NCBI RefSeq assembly: GCF_021538615.1
Contig: NZ_JAJHIZ010000002.1
Coordinates: 372,001 to 436,000 of the forward strand
DNA: 64,000 nt
Origin: Niabella agricola
GTDB taxonomy: Bacteria; Bacteroidota; Bacteroidia; Chitinophagales; Chitinophagaceae
Direction: 5' to 3'
Below the pieces are notes generated by a model. It worked only from the letters and a program-made list of their open reading frames with translations. It was not told the origin of the DNA and did not search any database. Of this stretch, positions 1 to 9,517 are shown one piece after another. The translations under genes and the position numbers were made by a program. Position 1 is the stretch's first letter, and each line of letters opens with the position of its first letter.

Positions 1-742
1 TCATATTGCGGGTTCTTGGATGGGTAGAAACAATAATCGGATACTTGTATTCTTTAGCGATGGTATTGAGGGATTCAATAAGCAAGACAAAGTTTTTTTC
101 TGAATTTATATTTTCTTCGCGATGGGCAGATACAACGAAATATTGTTCCTGCTTAAGGTTTAAACGATGCAGGACGTCGGATTTTTCTATTGAGGCATGA
201 TAGTGATTTAAAACTTCGAACATCGGGGAACCAGTCTTGATGATTCGATCAGGGGACAAGCCCTCCCGCAGCAGGTATTCTCTCGCAATATCACTGTACG
301 TTAGGTTTATATCTGAAATATGATCTACAATTTTCCGGTTTGTTTCCTCGGGTACGCGCTGATCAAAGCAACGGTTGCCGGCCTCCATATGAAAGATAGG
401 GATCTGTCTTTTTTTTGCCGGGATGGCGCATAAACAACTGTTGGTGTCGCCCAGTACTAAAAATGCATCAGGTTTGAGTGATTCCAGGAGCGGGTCTATT
501 TTGATCAGGATATTGCCAACGGTTTCCGCGGCATTACTCCCCGCCGCATTTAGAAAATGATCGGGCTTACGTATACCCAGGTCATTAAAGAATATTTCAT
601 TAAGTTCATAGTCGTAATTCTGACCGGTATGGACAATGACATGGTCAATTGCGCTGGATGCATCCAGTGCAGCCAACACCCGGGAAAGCCGGATGATTTC
701 CGGCCGAGTACCCACTACGGTCATCACTTTTAATCGATTCAT
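1..742 (-). CDS. wecB: UDP-GlcNAc 2-epimerase family protein (CapG/FnlC-like), C-terminus off window
   Basis: Non-hydrolysing UDP-N-acetylglucosamine 2-epimerase fold, a cytoplasmic GT-B-like enzyme. About 247 of the usual 370-380 residues are present. Visible motifs are the N-terminal GTRPEIIRLS, then HTGQNYDYELNEIFF, HMEAGNRC and HREEN, all typical of the WecB family. The ATG at 740-742 gives the canonical N-terminus (MNRLKVMTVVGTRPE). It is the last gene in the window of a leftward operon, 39 nt after capF. Placed after capE and capF, it most likely performs the final C2 epimerisation that yields UDP-N-acetyl-L-fucosamine (CapG/WbjD/FnlC role). A plain UDP-GlcNAc to UDP-ManNAc role is the alternative and cannot be excluded from sequence alone. 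Confidence 0.9.
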   Translation of the reverse strand, partial: MNRLKVMTVVGTRPEIIRLSRVLAALDASSAIDHVIVHTGQNYDYELNEIFFNDLGIRKPDHFLNAAGSNAAETVGNILIKIDPLLESLKPDAFLVLGDTNSCLCAIPAKKRQIPIFHMEAGNRCFDQRVPEETNRKIVDHISDINLTYSDIAREYLLREGLSPDRIIKTGSPMFEVLNHYHASIEKSDVLHRLNLKQEQYFVVSAHREENINSEKNFVLLIESLNTIAKEYKYPIIVSTHPRTRNM

Positions 743-781
743 TGGGTTGCTATATTTTGAATAATTCGAGGTATTGCAAAT

Positions 782-1900
782 TTACACGTTTTCGAAAAAG
801 GTATCTGGATCTTCAGCATTATAAAATTCATTGATCCAAAAGACGGTATATAAATCATCGTTCCCGGTATTTTTTATATTATGCGCATACCAGACAGGCA
901 TATCCACATACCCCGGCTTGTCTCCCGAAAGAGTGAATTCGAGGGTTTCCTGCGTGCCGATTTTCCGGAGCCGGATCAATGCATTGCCTTTGATCACGGC
1001 AAAGCGCTCGATCTTCCGCGTGTGAAAATGATTTCCCCTTGTAACACCCGGCGCTGTAGTGGAAAATGAAATTTGTCCACCTGTGTTTAGCCGCATGAGT
1101 TCGACAAATGTTCCCCGGGGATCTGTATGAAGGGAATAGTCTACCGGAAAATGATTGCCAATGTCCATATAACAACGATACGTGTTAAATAAATTTAGCT
1201 CGAATTTGGTTTTGAGCTCAGGAATGATGCCCTTTTCCTGGTATTCGGTTTTGAAGCCTTGAACCAGCTGCAGGATTCCCGACACTTTCATTTCAGCTGT
1301 ATGTGGCAGAATGTAGTCGGGTTCAAAAGCTCCGGTTCTTATTTTTTCTATTATTGCCTCAGCCAGCTCTCCGACGTAAATCAATTTTAAATCTCCATCT
1401 ACAAGAATTTGGGGCGTTTCGCCTTTTGAAACCTGATGACAAAATGTTGCAATAACAGAATTGTAGAACGGCTTTCCAAAGGGGCCAAATACGTTGGGAA
1501 TAATCATTCCTGTAAGAGATGCGTTATTGCGCTCAGCCCATTGCGTTAATAATTGCCGCCCGTCCTTTTTTGATTGCCCGTATCGATTTTCCTTTTCTTC
1601 CTGGGAAGAAGAAGAAAATAGTACATGCGGTTTTGAACCGGTTCGTTCAAGTGCGTCAATTAATAAATCTACGAGTTTTACATTTGTTTCATAGATGTGT
1701 TCAGGATTGTCGTGTCGGTTCATAGCCGCCAAATGCACAATGGCGTCGCATTGCGAAACAAATGCATCCAGCAACATGGCATCGTCAAAATAGTTCCTGT
1801 AAAACGGGATGACTTCAAATTCTTCCTTGTAGAGGTTGAGCGTATTGTATAGGTGTTTGCCTATAAAGCCCTCCTGTCCGGTAATGCCTATTTTTTTCAT
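782..1900 (-). CDS. capF: CapF/WbjC/FnlB-type bifunctional SDR-cupin UDP-sugar reductase/epimerase
   Basis: Two-domain cytoplasmic enzyme of 372 aa, the usual size for CapF. Residues 1 to about 245 are a short extended-SDR domain with the nucleotide-binding GITGQEGFIGK at the N-terminus. Residues about 250-372 are a cupin domain with the metal-site signature GNHFHTRK. In characterised relatives the cupin epimerises C3 of the CapE product and the SDR domain reduces the 4-keto group with NADPH, giving UDP-N-acetyl-L-talosamine. The gene lies between capE (33 nt upstream) and the 2-epimerase, exactly the order of the UDP-L-FucNAc triad, which strongly supports the assignment. Confidence 0.93.
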   Translation of the reverse strand: MKKIGITGQEGFIGKHLYNTLNLYKEEFEVIPFYRNYFDDAMLLDAFVSQCDAIVHLAAMNRHDNPEHIYETNVKLVDLLIDALERTGSKPHVLFSSSSQEEKENRYGQSKKDGRQLLTQWAERNNASLTGMIIPNVFGPFGKPFYNSVIATFCHQVSKGETPQILVDGDLKLIYVGELAEAIIEKIRTGAFEPDYILPHTAEMKVSGILQLVQGFKTEYQEKGIIPELKTKFELNLFNTYRCYMDIGNHFPVDYSLHTDPRGTFVELMRLNTGGQISFSTTAPGVTRGNHFHTRKIERFAVIKGNALIRLRKIGTQETLEFTLSGDKPGYVDMPVWYAHNIKNTGNDDLYTVFWINEFYNAEDPDTFFENV

Positions 1901-1933
1901 TTAATTGATATCTGGTAGGAAAATTTACAACAT

Positions 1934-2980
1934 TTAAACGGGATAGTGAACCACATTCTGTTCGCCGAGAATGTCTTCTCTGATCACGGGAAGCTTTTTC
2001 AAAAGCTCTTTCATTCCTTCTACATCCAGTCTTCGTGTATTGTGTGAGTGATATTCTTCTATTGCGGATTCCTTGGTGTTCCCTTCCGAAAAATATTGCT
2101 CATAGTTCAGGTCCCGGGTATCAGCAGGAATGCGGTAGTAATCTCCCATATCTTCGGCTTTTAGCATGTCTTCCCGGTTTACCAGGGTCTCATACACCTT
2201 TTCTCCATGGCGGGTACCGATAACCTTTAGGTCACTGTTGGACTGGTACATTTCCAGCAGGGCTTTTGCGAGTGTTTCAATGGTTGCGCCCGGAGCCTTT
2301 TGTACAAAGAGATCGCCCTGTTTGCCATTTTCAAAAGCATAAAGCACCAGATCCACAGCGTCCTCCAGCGTCATCATAAATCGGGTCATTCCGGGATCTG
2401 TTATGGTCAACGGTTTCCCGGCCTTGATCTGGTCGATGAACAAGGGAATAACCGATCCTCTCGATGCCATCACATTGCCATACCGGGTAGCACAAAAAAT
2501 CGTTTTGTTGTCGTCCAGGTTCCGGGACCGGGCAACGGTTACTTTCTCCATCAATGCCTTGCTCATGCCCATAGCGTTAATCGGATAGGCTGCTTTGTCG
2601 GTGCTCAGTACTACCACCTTTTTTACCTGGTATTTTTCTGCTGCATTTAAAACGTTGTCTGTACCCAGTACATTGGTTTTTACAGCTTCCAGGGGAAAAA
2701 ACTCACAGGAAGGTACTTGCTTGAGGGCCGCGGCGTGGAAGATGTAATCAACACCGTTTACCACTGTTTCAACACTGGAATAGTCGCGCACATCGCCTAA
2801 GTAGAACTTGATTTTAGGATGGTTGTAACGTTTCCGCATATCATCCTGTTTTTTTTCATCGCGACTGAAAATGCGGATCTCTTTAAAGTGATCCGTATGT
2901 AAAAAGCGGTTCATTACCGCGTTGCCAAAAGAACCGGTACCGCCGGTAATCAAGAGGGTTTTGTTTTTTAATAACGACAT
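1934..2980 (-). CDS. capE: CapE/WbjB/FnlA-type UDP-GlcNAc 4,6-dehydratase / 5-epimerase
   Basis: Soluble extended SDR of 348 aa. The N-terminus carries the NAD(P)-binding GGTGSFG at residues 13-19, followed by FSRDEKKQDDMRKRY and FHAAALKQVPSCEF, which distinguish CapE/FnlA from PseB. The catalytic region reads YPINAMGMSK, with Met where classical SDRs have Tyr, as I recall for this family. It converts UDP-GlcNAc to the C5-inverted 4-keto-6-deoxy intermediate, the first step toward UDP-L-FucNAc. That same intermediate is the substrate of PseC, encoded further upstream in this operon, and no separate pseB is seen in the window, so this enzyme might feed both pathways (inference). Confidence 0.93.
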   Translation of the reverse strand: MSLLKNKTLLITGGTGSFGNAVMNRFLHTDHFKEIRIFSRDEKKQDDMRKRYNHPKIKFYLGDVRDYSSVETVVNGVDYIFHAAALKQVPSCEFFPLEAVKTNVLGTDNVLNAAEKYQVKKVVVLSTDKAAYPINAMGMSKALMEKVTVARSRNLDDNKTIFCATRYGNVMASRGSVIPLFIDQIKAGKPLTITDPGMTRFMMTLEDAVDLVLYAFENGKQGDLFVQKAPGATIETLAKALLEMYQSNSDLKVIGTRHGEKVYETLVNREDMLKAEDMGDYYRIPADTRDLNYEQYFSEGNTKESAIEEYHSHNTRRLDVEGMKELLKKLPVIREDILGEQNVVHYPV

Positions 2981-3036
2981 ATTCTATGTATTATTTATAA
3001 TGCTCCAAAACAATAGGAGCGGTTTACATTATTGTT

Positions 3037-4248
3037 TTACAAGCCGGTTAGTTTTTGATATAAGTCCAGATATTCCTTGTTTTTTTCATTTTTGTTATAG
3101 AAGGTCTCGGCGCGGTTCCGGCATACAGCGGACCTGTTGTCGGTGCTGTTTTTAATTATGTTTATTATATTTCTTAATGAACCGAGGTTGCCCTTTTCAA
3201 CTACATATCCTGTTTCTTCAGTAAGTGTTTCGGGACTTCCTCCGGTATTGTATGTAATGACCGGGGTACCGCAGGCCAATGACTCCAGATTGGTTGTAGG
3301 AAAATTGTCTTCATAGGTCAGGTTTAAGTATACATCTGCCAAACTATAAAGCCCCGAAAGCTCCTCAATGCTATCAGTTCGTGTTAATCCAACGATGTTT
3401 GAGGGAAGTTCTTTCAACTGTGTTCTGGTTAATCCTACCATAATCAGCATCTCGTTCTTTGAAAGCTGATGGCTAAGTTTAATAAAGTCACTAAGACCTT
3501 TCCTGTCGTCCCATCCCGAAGCAACACCTAACATGATAAAGACTCCGGCAGGAATCCGGTATTTGGTTTTTAGTTGCTGGATGTCCCGTTTTTTGAAGAT
3601 ATTCAGATCGATACCATTGTTGATCACCTTGGCCGGATATATGTTTAGAAAACTTTCTGCTACCTGATCTTTCAGCCATTGAGAAGGTGTGACCAGTGTA
3701 AGTGAATCTAGGGAAGTAAACAGCGCCTTTTTTTTGATATAATTTTTTTTAGAGTGGTCTGTATAGCTTTTGGGATAGGCGGAATGCAGCGGGCAGTTGA
3801 AACACTGGGTTTGCCATTTGTTGCAATTGACCGCCATGTAATGCGAACAATGACCGGTAAATGCCCAGCAATCGTGTAGGGTCCACACCACGGGGATTGC
3901 TGATGATGCAAGGAACGTGAATAATATTTCGACGTTGATATAATATCCATGAATATTATGGAGGTGGATGATGTCGGGTTGTATTTTGCGGATCTGGTCA
4001 ACCAGGGTTTTAGTGGCTTTCTTAGATGCAAAACCATGGTTGTCGAATAAACGGGTTTGCATGCCATGATATATCAGATCCCACTTTGTACCGATTTTTA
4101 TTTTGTTAGATACACTGGGTCGATCATCGCGACCGTATGCAATATAACTTTGCCAGCCATGTTCGGCGGCAAGTCCACCAATGTTTTCTGCAATTCGGCC
4201 CGTAGAGCCTGAATTGATGACAGAATTGATTTGTAACAGCTTGGGCAT
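3037..4248 (-). CDS. Glycosyltransferase family 4
   Basis: A 403-aa GT-B glycosyltransferase. The N-terminal domain begins LQINSVINSGSTGRIAENIG, and a Cys-rich stretch (WAFTGHCSHYMAVNCNKW) follows at about residues 125-150, as in WcaC/WbaZ-like GT4 enzymes. The C-terminal donor-binding domain has the GT4 E-x7-E region (TTNLESLACGTPVITYNTGG, about residues 315-335). No membrane segments, so it probably works at the cytoplasmic face on the lipid-linked repeat unit. It sits between the beta-helix protein and capE. It may transfer the L-FucNAc made by the next three genes, but donor and acceptor cannot be read from the sequence. Confidence 0.85.
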   Translation of the reverse strand: MPKLLQINSVINSGSTGRIAENIGGLAAEHGWQSYIAYGRDDRPSVSNKIKIGTKWDLIYHGMQTRLFDNHGFASKKATKTLVDQIRKIQPDIIHLHNIHGYYINVEILFTFLASSAIPVVWTLHDCWAFTGHCSHYMAVNCNKWQTQCFNCPLHSAYPKSYTDHSKKNYIKKKALFTSLDSLTLVTPSQWLKDQVAESFLNIYPAKVINNGIDLNIFKKRDIQQLKTKYRIPAGVFIMLGVASGWDDRKGLSDFIKLSHQLSKNEMLIMVGLTRTQLKELPSNIVGLTRTDSIEELSGLYSLADVYLNLTYEDNFPTTNLESLACGTPVITYNTGGSPETLTEETGYVVEKGNLGSLRNIINIIKNSTDNRSAVCRNRAETFYNKNEKNKEYLDLYQKLTGL

Positions 4249-4285
4249 GATCTACGCGTAAAATGGGATGATATTCAATGAAACA

Positions 4286-5566
4286 TTAGAACCTGATCCG
4301 GTTTAGCAGCGTCGCTTTGAGCTGGTTATATCTTGCTAGGTTCAATTGATTGGGTGTGCCATAAATACTTCTTGTTTTATCGGCATTAACCGAAAATATT
4401 CCCGATGCCTTTGTTTTATTGGTTATTGAAACGAGATTGGTTTTAATCTTCGAAACTCCATTAGATATGGTATTGTTGTATAAAATCAAGGAGTCGATTT
4501 CAGAAGCGCCATTTGTTACAATAAACAAACCGGATTTGGACTCAGGGATGCCAGATGATTTGGTGGACTTCGCCCCGTTATTCAATAGTCTGTTGGCGGA
4601 AATAATACAAAGAGTAGCATTGTCCACACTAATGCCGGAGCTGTAATTTTGTTCGCAGGTGTTGCTGTCTATCAGTACGTTGGCACAGCGGCTAATCGTT
4701 ATTCCCATATCACCTCCGTCTTTTATAGAGTTGTTTTTGATGTGTAAAAAGTTGACTCCAAAACAGGAGATTTGGTCATATGTGCCGCCCGCATGTGCTT
4801 GGGCGGCATTGCCTACAAATGAATTTCCTTCTATTATGACATAGGAGTGCCGCTTGTCTGTTACATTCTTAAAGTCAAAATGCAGAGGATATGCATTCTT
4901 CATTTCGCTAAATCTGTTATTAGCGATCTTTACAAATGAACAGCTATCCACAAAAGTGACTCCTCCGGTAGCATTGAATGTGTTGTCTGTTAATTTTAAC
5001 TCAGAGGATGCAAATATTGTAAGAATGGCTCCCATGGGGGACCGGGTATTGTTAAATCTGCAGTTTTGAATTGTTACATCCTTACAGTTTCTTAAAATAA
5101 GAGGTGTTTTAATGTTGAAGGTGCAATTTGTGAATCTGATCTTAGCTTTATAGAAGGTAGCAATGTTGCTTATTTGAACTGATTGGTCATTTTGTGTGAT
5201 TTGTAAATCATTGATTTCGGCTGCAATGTCGGGTGTGGCATTGTAGAACAGGTTGTTTTTTACCTGGTCCCCGGTTAGGATGGTGGCTCCTTCTTCTCCC
5301 TGAATTATAAAATCAAAATTAACCACTACTTGTTTATTGATGAGATAGTTTCCTCTGGGTATAAAAACCACGCTGTTCTTTATTTTGCTGGCACTGTTAA
5401 GCGCGTTCATCAGGGGAAGGTAATTGTCAAATTGGCCATCTCCTTTTGCTCCGAAATCCAGTAAGTTAATTCTGACTGTGGGTTTGTGGATTACAGGCGC
5501 AGCAAAGAAGGTGCCGGAATGTAATGCGAAGAGGAGGATGAGTATAAAGCGTAACGATTTTTTCAT
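4286..5566 (-). CDS. Secreted right-handed beta-helix protein (pectate-lyase-3-like)
   Basis: A 426-aa protein with an N-terminal signal peptide (MKKSLRFILILLFALHSG then FFAAP). The N-terminal block INLLDFGAKGDGQFDN with a downstream VVFIPRGNYLI is the opening of the pectate_lyase_3/GH28-like beta-helix fold. The rest is a run of parallel beta-helix rungs rich in Asn, such as LKITDN-, VKIANN- and LIDSNT-type turns. Such proteins act in the periplasm or at the surface as polysaccharide lyases, hydrolases, epimerases or binders. Its place inside the Wzx/Wzy operon, between polymerase and GT4, suggests processing of this glycan. No catalytic residues can be confirmed by eye. Confidence 0.75.
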   Translation of the reverse strand: MKKSLRFILILLFALHSGTFFAAPVIHKPTVRINLLDFGAKGDGQFDNYLPLMNALNSASKIKNSVVFIPRGNYLINKQVVVNFDFIIQGEEGATILTGDQVKNNLFYNATPDIAAEINDLQITQNDQSVQISNIATFYKAKIRFTNCTFNIKTPLILRNCKDVTIQNCRFNNTRSPMGAILTIFASSELKLTDNTFNATGGVTFVDSCSFVKIANNRFSEMKNAYPLHFDFKNVTDKRHSYVIIEGNSFVGNAAQAHAGGTYDQISCFGVNFLHIKNNSIKDGGDMGITISRCANVLIDSNTCEQNYSSGISVDNATLCIISANRLLNNGAKSTKSSGIPESKSGLFIVTNGASEIDSLILYNNTISNGVSKIKTNLVSITNKTKASGIFSVNADKTRSIYGTPNQLNLARYNQLKATLLNRIRF

Positions 5567-5609
5567 GACTGATATATTTTATAAAGGTGAGGATGGGTGC
5601 CGGGCTTAT

Positions 5610-6977
5610 TTACGTTTGTCGGATAATCGGGCCGCGGAATTTGTATCGTTTTCGTCTAAATGAAGCGGCCTTAAAGACTGCAAAGATAGCGAGTATAAAG
5701 CTTATTGTATAGGCAAAAGAACTTAATAAGTCACCTCTAAGTATAAAGAATAGCATGCCAATTAAAACAAAGTAACTCACCCGGGAAAAGTTATGTTTGC
5801 GGTTGGAAATATTCGACCAGTATAGTTTGTCAATGCGTGATGTGAAATAGGCAAGAATAATTGTAAATATTATTATTCCCGGTATTCCAAAATTAATATA
5901 ACCTTCTGCGAAGTAATTGGCAGATACATTATCAAATTCGAAATGATTCTTTTCAGCTAATAAAACACCTGAACCTACTGGTTTGTCTGGCCATAAACTG
6001 CGCGGAACCCAAAATAGAAAAACTCCCAATAACTGTCGTCCCCAGGTGATTAGATTCTGAGACACGATTAAAGCAAAGTTTTGATAGCTGTCAAAATTTC
6101 CCGTGGTAAACATTTCGGTGTCAAGGCCCAGTTTCGCTGAAGAATATTTTGAATAAAACCTGAAACTGTTTAGGAAGGGAAAGATCACAAGTAACCCCAT
6201 GATAAAGGTTAGGGAAAATATATTACTTCTGACAGAAAAGGCACGTATTGTTAGCAGCAGAAGGGGGATATATAATGCGGCAGCTGCAAACCTGGGCATG
6301 CCTAGAGGAGAGCAGGTCGCCAATGCTAAAATACTCAACAGAATAATTGTTAAATAATTTTTGCTTTTTGAAGTGATATAATAGAATAGACAAATAATAG
6401 ATAATGGACGACAAAATTGATATATGATCAAGCTCAGTACCGAAGAACTGGATGCATTTTCTTCCTTATAATCGCCTCCTCTTATGAGCATACTCAATAG
6501 ACTGCCGTTATTTGCATAAAGCACCAGACTGAATGATATCAGACTGATAATAACCAGTATAAACGATTGTGAAGATGTAAGCTCTCCAATTTCATATCTG
6601 TCAACCGATTTTATGGCTTTTTGACTTAAACTTTTCCTTAAAAAAGACATGTAGAAGATTTCATAGGCAATCATTATAGCAATAATTAACAGGTTTGTTG
6701 AAAAATAATCTTTTTCATTAAGGAGACGTGCTCCGAAAAAGCTTGCTCCGGAATAAAACTGAAGAATGGGTGCTACGCCGAAAAAGAAAAGACAGAATAA
6801 ATAGAAAGCTTTATTAAGTGAATAGGGTTGTTTGGTTCTGCTAAAAATTCTGACGGTTGAAAATATTTGTATGAAAACACTTGTTAAATACACTTTCTCT
6901 GAAAAGTTGAATGCATTTTCATTGTATGAGATAATACAGCATAAAAAGGATATTAGTATAATCAAAAATAACCGCAT
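5610..6977 (-). CDS. wzy: Wzy-like O-antigen/oligosaccharide repeat-unit polymerase
   Basis: A 455-aa polytopic inner-membrane protein with around a dozen hydrophobic segments and a long extracytoplasmic loop at about residues 270-350, containing LLGVFLFWVPRSLWPDKPVG. That WPxKP-type loop and overall size match oligosaccharide repeat-unit polymerases of the O-antigen/EPS type. It would link repeat units on undecaprenyl-PP in the periplasm. Neighbours are the flippase (27 nt upstream) and the beta-helix protein. Wzy proteins are poorly conserved, so the call rests on topology, the loop motif and context. The gene is AT-rich with many ATA and AAA codons, unlike the flanking sugar-nucleotide genes. 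Confidence 0.8.
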   Translation of the reverse strand: MRLFLIILISFLCCIISYNENAFNFSEKVYLTSVFIQIFSTVRIFSRTKQPYSLNKAFYLFCLFFFGVAPILQFYSGASFFGARLLNEKDYFSTNLLIIAIMIAYEIFYMSFLRKSLSQKAIKSVDRYEIGELTSSQSFILVIISLISFSLVLYANNGSLLSMLIRGGDYKEENASSSSVLSLIIYQFCRPLSIICLFYYITSKSKNYLTIILLSILALATCSPLGMPRFAAAALYIPLLLLTIRAFSVRSNIFSLTFIMGLLVIFPFLNSFRFYSKYSSAKLGLDTEMFTTGNFDSYQNFALIVSQNLITWGRQLLGVFLFWVPRSLWPDKPVGSGVLLAEKNHFEFDNVSANYFAEGYINFGIPGIIIFTIILAYFTSRIDKLYWSNISNRKHNFSRVSYFVLIGMLFFILRGDLLSSFAYTISFILAIFAVFKAASFRRKRYKFRGPIIRQT

Positions 6978-7004
6978 ATAAACTATTTCAATAGACCTGA
7001 TTTT

Positions 7005-8294
7005 TTAAATACTTATCCGGGATTTGCATACAAGCACCCCTGATTGTTTCTTTAACGATCGGGAGACAAATATGTAAATTCCCGCCCATTCAAACACTTT
7101 AATGAGACAATAATAGAATATAAAGTCTTTATAGTTGAAGCCGAGAAGCAAAATGAATACCAGTCCCCATGCAACCAGGTCGAGCAGCACTACTAACAGA
7201 AAGTAATATTGGTATTTGTCCAATATCATAAGATACGGATAGGCAATTGCATAAAATTGGTACGTAAAAAAAAGAAATACGATTACGTATAGGTGAGGTC
7301 TTATTAACTGGTCGAACTGTGGGAAATGTAAAATCAAATACGGTTTTAAAAATAGCAATATTGCTGAAATTGCCAGGAATACAAGAGATAACGCGGAATA
7401 TAAAATATGAGCCTTTTGGGAATATTTCCTTCCTGACTCAATGTTTCTGCTTAATGCTGACTTTAAACTGGGGGTATAAACCTGGTTAATTCCATTTGAG
7501 AAAAGTTGCAGAATTGTAAAGATATTCAGTATGATTCCGATCGTTACTAATTGCTTGGTATCATTAGAGTAAAATTTTACAAAATTGAGAAAGCCTAATC
7601 CTGTACTCCAGCCTAGCACTGCAATAAAGAAAGAGTATTTCGCTCTTTTGATAATCATGCCAAAATAGTACTTATTTGATTTTAGAAGGAGTTTATAGAA
7701 TTTATTGTCAAAAATAGCATATAGAAAAAATATAAAAAGGCCTATAAATCTACCCAAAAAGAATCCAAGTATTTTATCCTTCAAAAGAAGAAAAAAAATC
7801 AATGAGAATATAAAGCTGGTAAAAAAGGGAATGGACTTGTAGGTAATTGCTTTTTTATGCTCTAATTCCATTTGGTATATTATAGAAAAGAACCTTATTA
7901 TGTTAGAAGTAAAGCCATTTGCCAGGATAATGGGCATTAGCAACCACAAATCCAGTGAAAAATAGTTGTCTATATCTGATTTAAAAAGATAATAGAAAAG
8001 TAATAGAATAATATATTGAATTATTGAAACATCGAATGAAACCATCAGCCCTTTTCTGCTTTTGTTGTACTTCAAAGAGTAAACGACGTCCGAGTAATAT
8101 GAAATGTACAACATTGTGCTGAGCGCCTGAAACGAAGTAAGCAGCATTATTTTTAAATACAGATCTGTACTTAAAAGGGAGACAATCAATAACAGCAATA
8201 TTTGATTGCCACCTTTCGACAGACCTTCAAATAGGGTATAAGATATTCCTATTAATGAATTTTTATTGAGAATATAGCTGAATTTGTTGCTCAT
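7005..8294 (-). CDS. wzx: Wzx-like polysaccharide flippase (MATE/MOP superfamily)
   Basis: A 429-aa multispanning membrane protein with roughly 12 hydrophobic helices in a pattern fitting Wzx/RfbX flippases, which carry undecaprenyl-linked repeat units across the inner membrane. The N-terminus (ISYTLFEGLSKGGNQILLLL) resembles the first helix of MOP-family transporters. The start overlaps the stop of the upstream glycosyltransferase by 4 nt, implying coupled translation. Strong AT bias and Lys/Ile/Phe-rich composition agree with the neighbouring wzy and suggest the serotype-specific core of the locus was acquired as a block. Specificity is unknown. Confidence 0.8.
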   Translation of the reverse strand: MSNKFSYILNKNSLIGISYTLFEGLSKGGNQILLLLIVSLLSTDLYLKIMLLTSFQALSTMLYISYYSDVVYSLKYNKSRKGLMVSFDVSIIQYIILLLFYYLFKSDIDNYFSLDLWLLMPIILANGFTSNIIRFFSIIYQMELEHKKAITYKSIPFFTSFIFSLIFFLLLKDKILGFFLGRFIGLFIFFLYAIFDNKFYKLLLKSNKYYFGMIIKRAKYSFFIAVLGWSTGLGFLNFVKFYSNDTKQLVTIGIILNIFTILQLFSNGINQVYTPSLKSALSRNIESGRKYSQKAHILYSALSLVFLAISAILLFLKPYLILHFPQFDQLIRPHLYVIVFLFFTYQFYAIAYPYLMILDKYQYYFLLVVLLDLVAWGLVFILLLGFNYKDFIFYYCLIKVFEWAGIYIFVSRSLKKQSGVLVCKSRISI

Positions 8295-9517
8295 GATAAT
8301 ATTTCGTTAACTATCAGGTCTATAGAATTGAGTTCTTTGGTGATTTCCATTTCCTCAAGGTAATTGTCTATATTATCGATGTGCCGTTGATCTATTTTAT
8401 CACCAATTTGCTCTTCAAATTCCGCAGGCGAATTGCAGTAGTATACGACTTCAGGCGGATACTTCTTGTATAGCTTTTCCGAAAGTCCCCAGTTGGGAAC
8501 TAATGTCTTCTTATGAAACAGAAGAGCATATATGGCGGTGCTGGAATAGTGATTGATAACGAATTCAGAATTGAGTATGTAGTTTTTGAAATTTACATCC
8601 TGAAGAAAAATAATATTATTCCTCTTATTTGTATAACCTTGATGTTGTTTTATATCGATCCTTGGGTGTAGCTTTACAATTAAGTGAAGCTTGTTTTTAA
8701 GGAGTATTTCATTTATCGCGTCCAGATGATCGTACCAGTCCTCTGTTCTCCAAATTCCGCCAGCCAGCCCGTCGTCTAAGTAGGCCGCATAATTAATTTC
8801 GGGGTTTTGATTTATTGATAGAAGAAAATCTTTCTTGTCAATTGGTTTCTCATGAAAGAACTGAGCAATTTCCGGTGTTCCGATAATTTTTATTTTTTCA
8901 TCAGGAAAACCCATATTGTCGCGTAAATGCTTTTTGTCGTTTTTTGAATAGACCAGCAGTCTGTCGACATCTAATTCCTTATCGTACTTTGCAAATGTTA
9001 AATATCTGGATGGCTCCTTTATGATTCCATTCATTAATTTAAGGAAAGATATTGTTTTACTTCCTTTTTGAGAATGCAGGTAGTTGAGTAGGTATATAAA
9101 ATTTTTTTTTGAAAATATCCTTTTTCGATTGCTTTTTATTGATTTGTCGAGTTGATCCTTGTATTGAGTGTAGTTGCTGGCATCGACTAGTGCTCCATGC
9201 GAAAGATATATGATCTTTATGTTATGCCTTTTTGCAAAATTTACCACCGCACGATCGAATATGAATGATAAATTCAGAACTACTATTACATCTGGGTTTT
9301 CCTGTCTTATTACTTTACCAATAAGTTTTGTATTGTAATAGGAGATGTCTCTCATCAATAAATTGCCAATTCTTTTTTCTTTGGAATCAACAGGGTAAAA
9401 GAATGATGATGTGTGCACCAGCAGCGTTTCTATATTCCTGCTTTTTAATTCATTGTCGAAGAATAGAAAATTCCTGTATCCTTTGTCTACGGGGTCAATA
9501 TATAATACCTTATTCAT
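8291..9517 (-). CDS. Putative GT-B glycosyltransferase / surface carbohydrate biosynthesis protein
   Basis: A 408-aa soluble protein. It opens MNKVLYIDPVDKGYRNF, contains IIYLSHGALVD at about residue 125, and has a C-terminal donor-site-like motif (HYSSTAIYALLFHKKTLVP, about residues 325-345), which recalls capsule polysaccharide, polysialyl- or glycerophosphotransferase-type GT-B enzymes. The exact family is not recognised. It overlaps pseI by 8 nt upstream and the flippase by 4 nt downstream, so it is coupled to both. Position directly after the pseudaminic acid genes makes it a candidate pseudaminyltransferase (inference only). Confidence 0.65.
   Translation of the reverse strand: MNKVLYIDPVDKGYRNFLFFDNELKSRNIETLLVHTSSFFYPVDSKEKRIGNLLMRDISYYNTKLIGKVIRQENPDVIVVLNLSFIFDRAVVNFAKRHNIKIIYLSHGALVDASNYTQYKDQLDKSIKSNRKRIFSKKNFIYLLNYLHSQKGSKTISFLKLMNGIIKEPSRYLTFAKYDKELDVDRLLVYSKNDKKHLRDNMGFPDEKIKIIGTPEIAQFFHEKPIDKKDFLLSINQNPEINYAAYLDDGLAGGIWRTEDWYDHLDAINEILLKNKLHLIVKLHPRIDIKQHQGYTNKRNNIIFLQDVNFKNYILNSEFVINHYSSTAIYALLFHKKTLVPNWGLSEKLYKKYPPEVVYYCNSPAEFEEQIGDKIDQRHIDNIDNYLEEMEITKELNSIDLIVNEILS

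Noticed and set aside
1934..2980. PseB (pseudaminic acid pathway dehydratase) for the CapE gene
   Set aside because: FSRDEKKQDDMRKRY, AAALKQVPSCEF and NAMGMSK, and the position before capF and capG, fit CapE/FnlA better than PseB.
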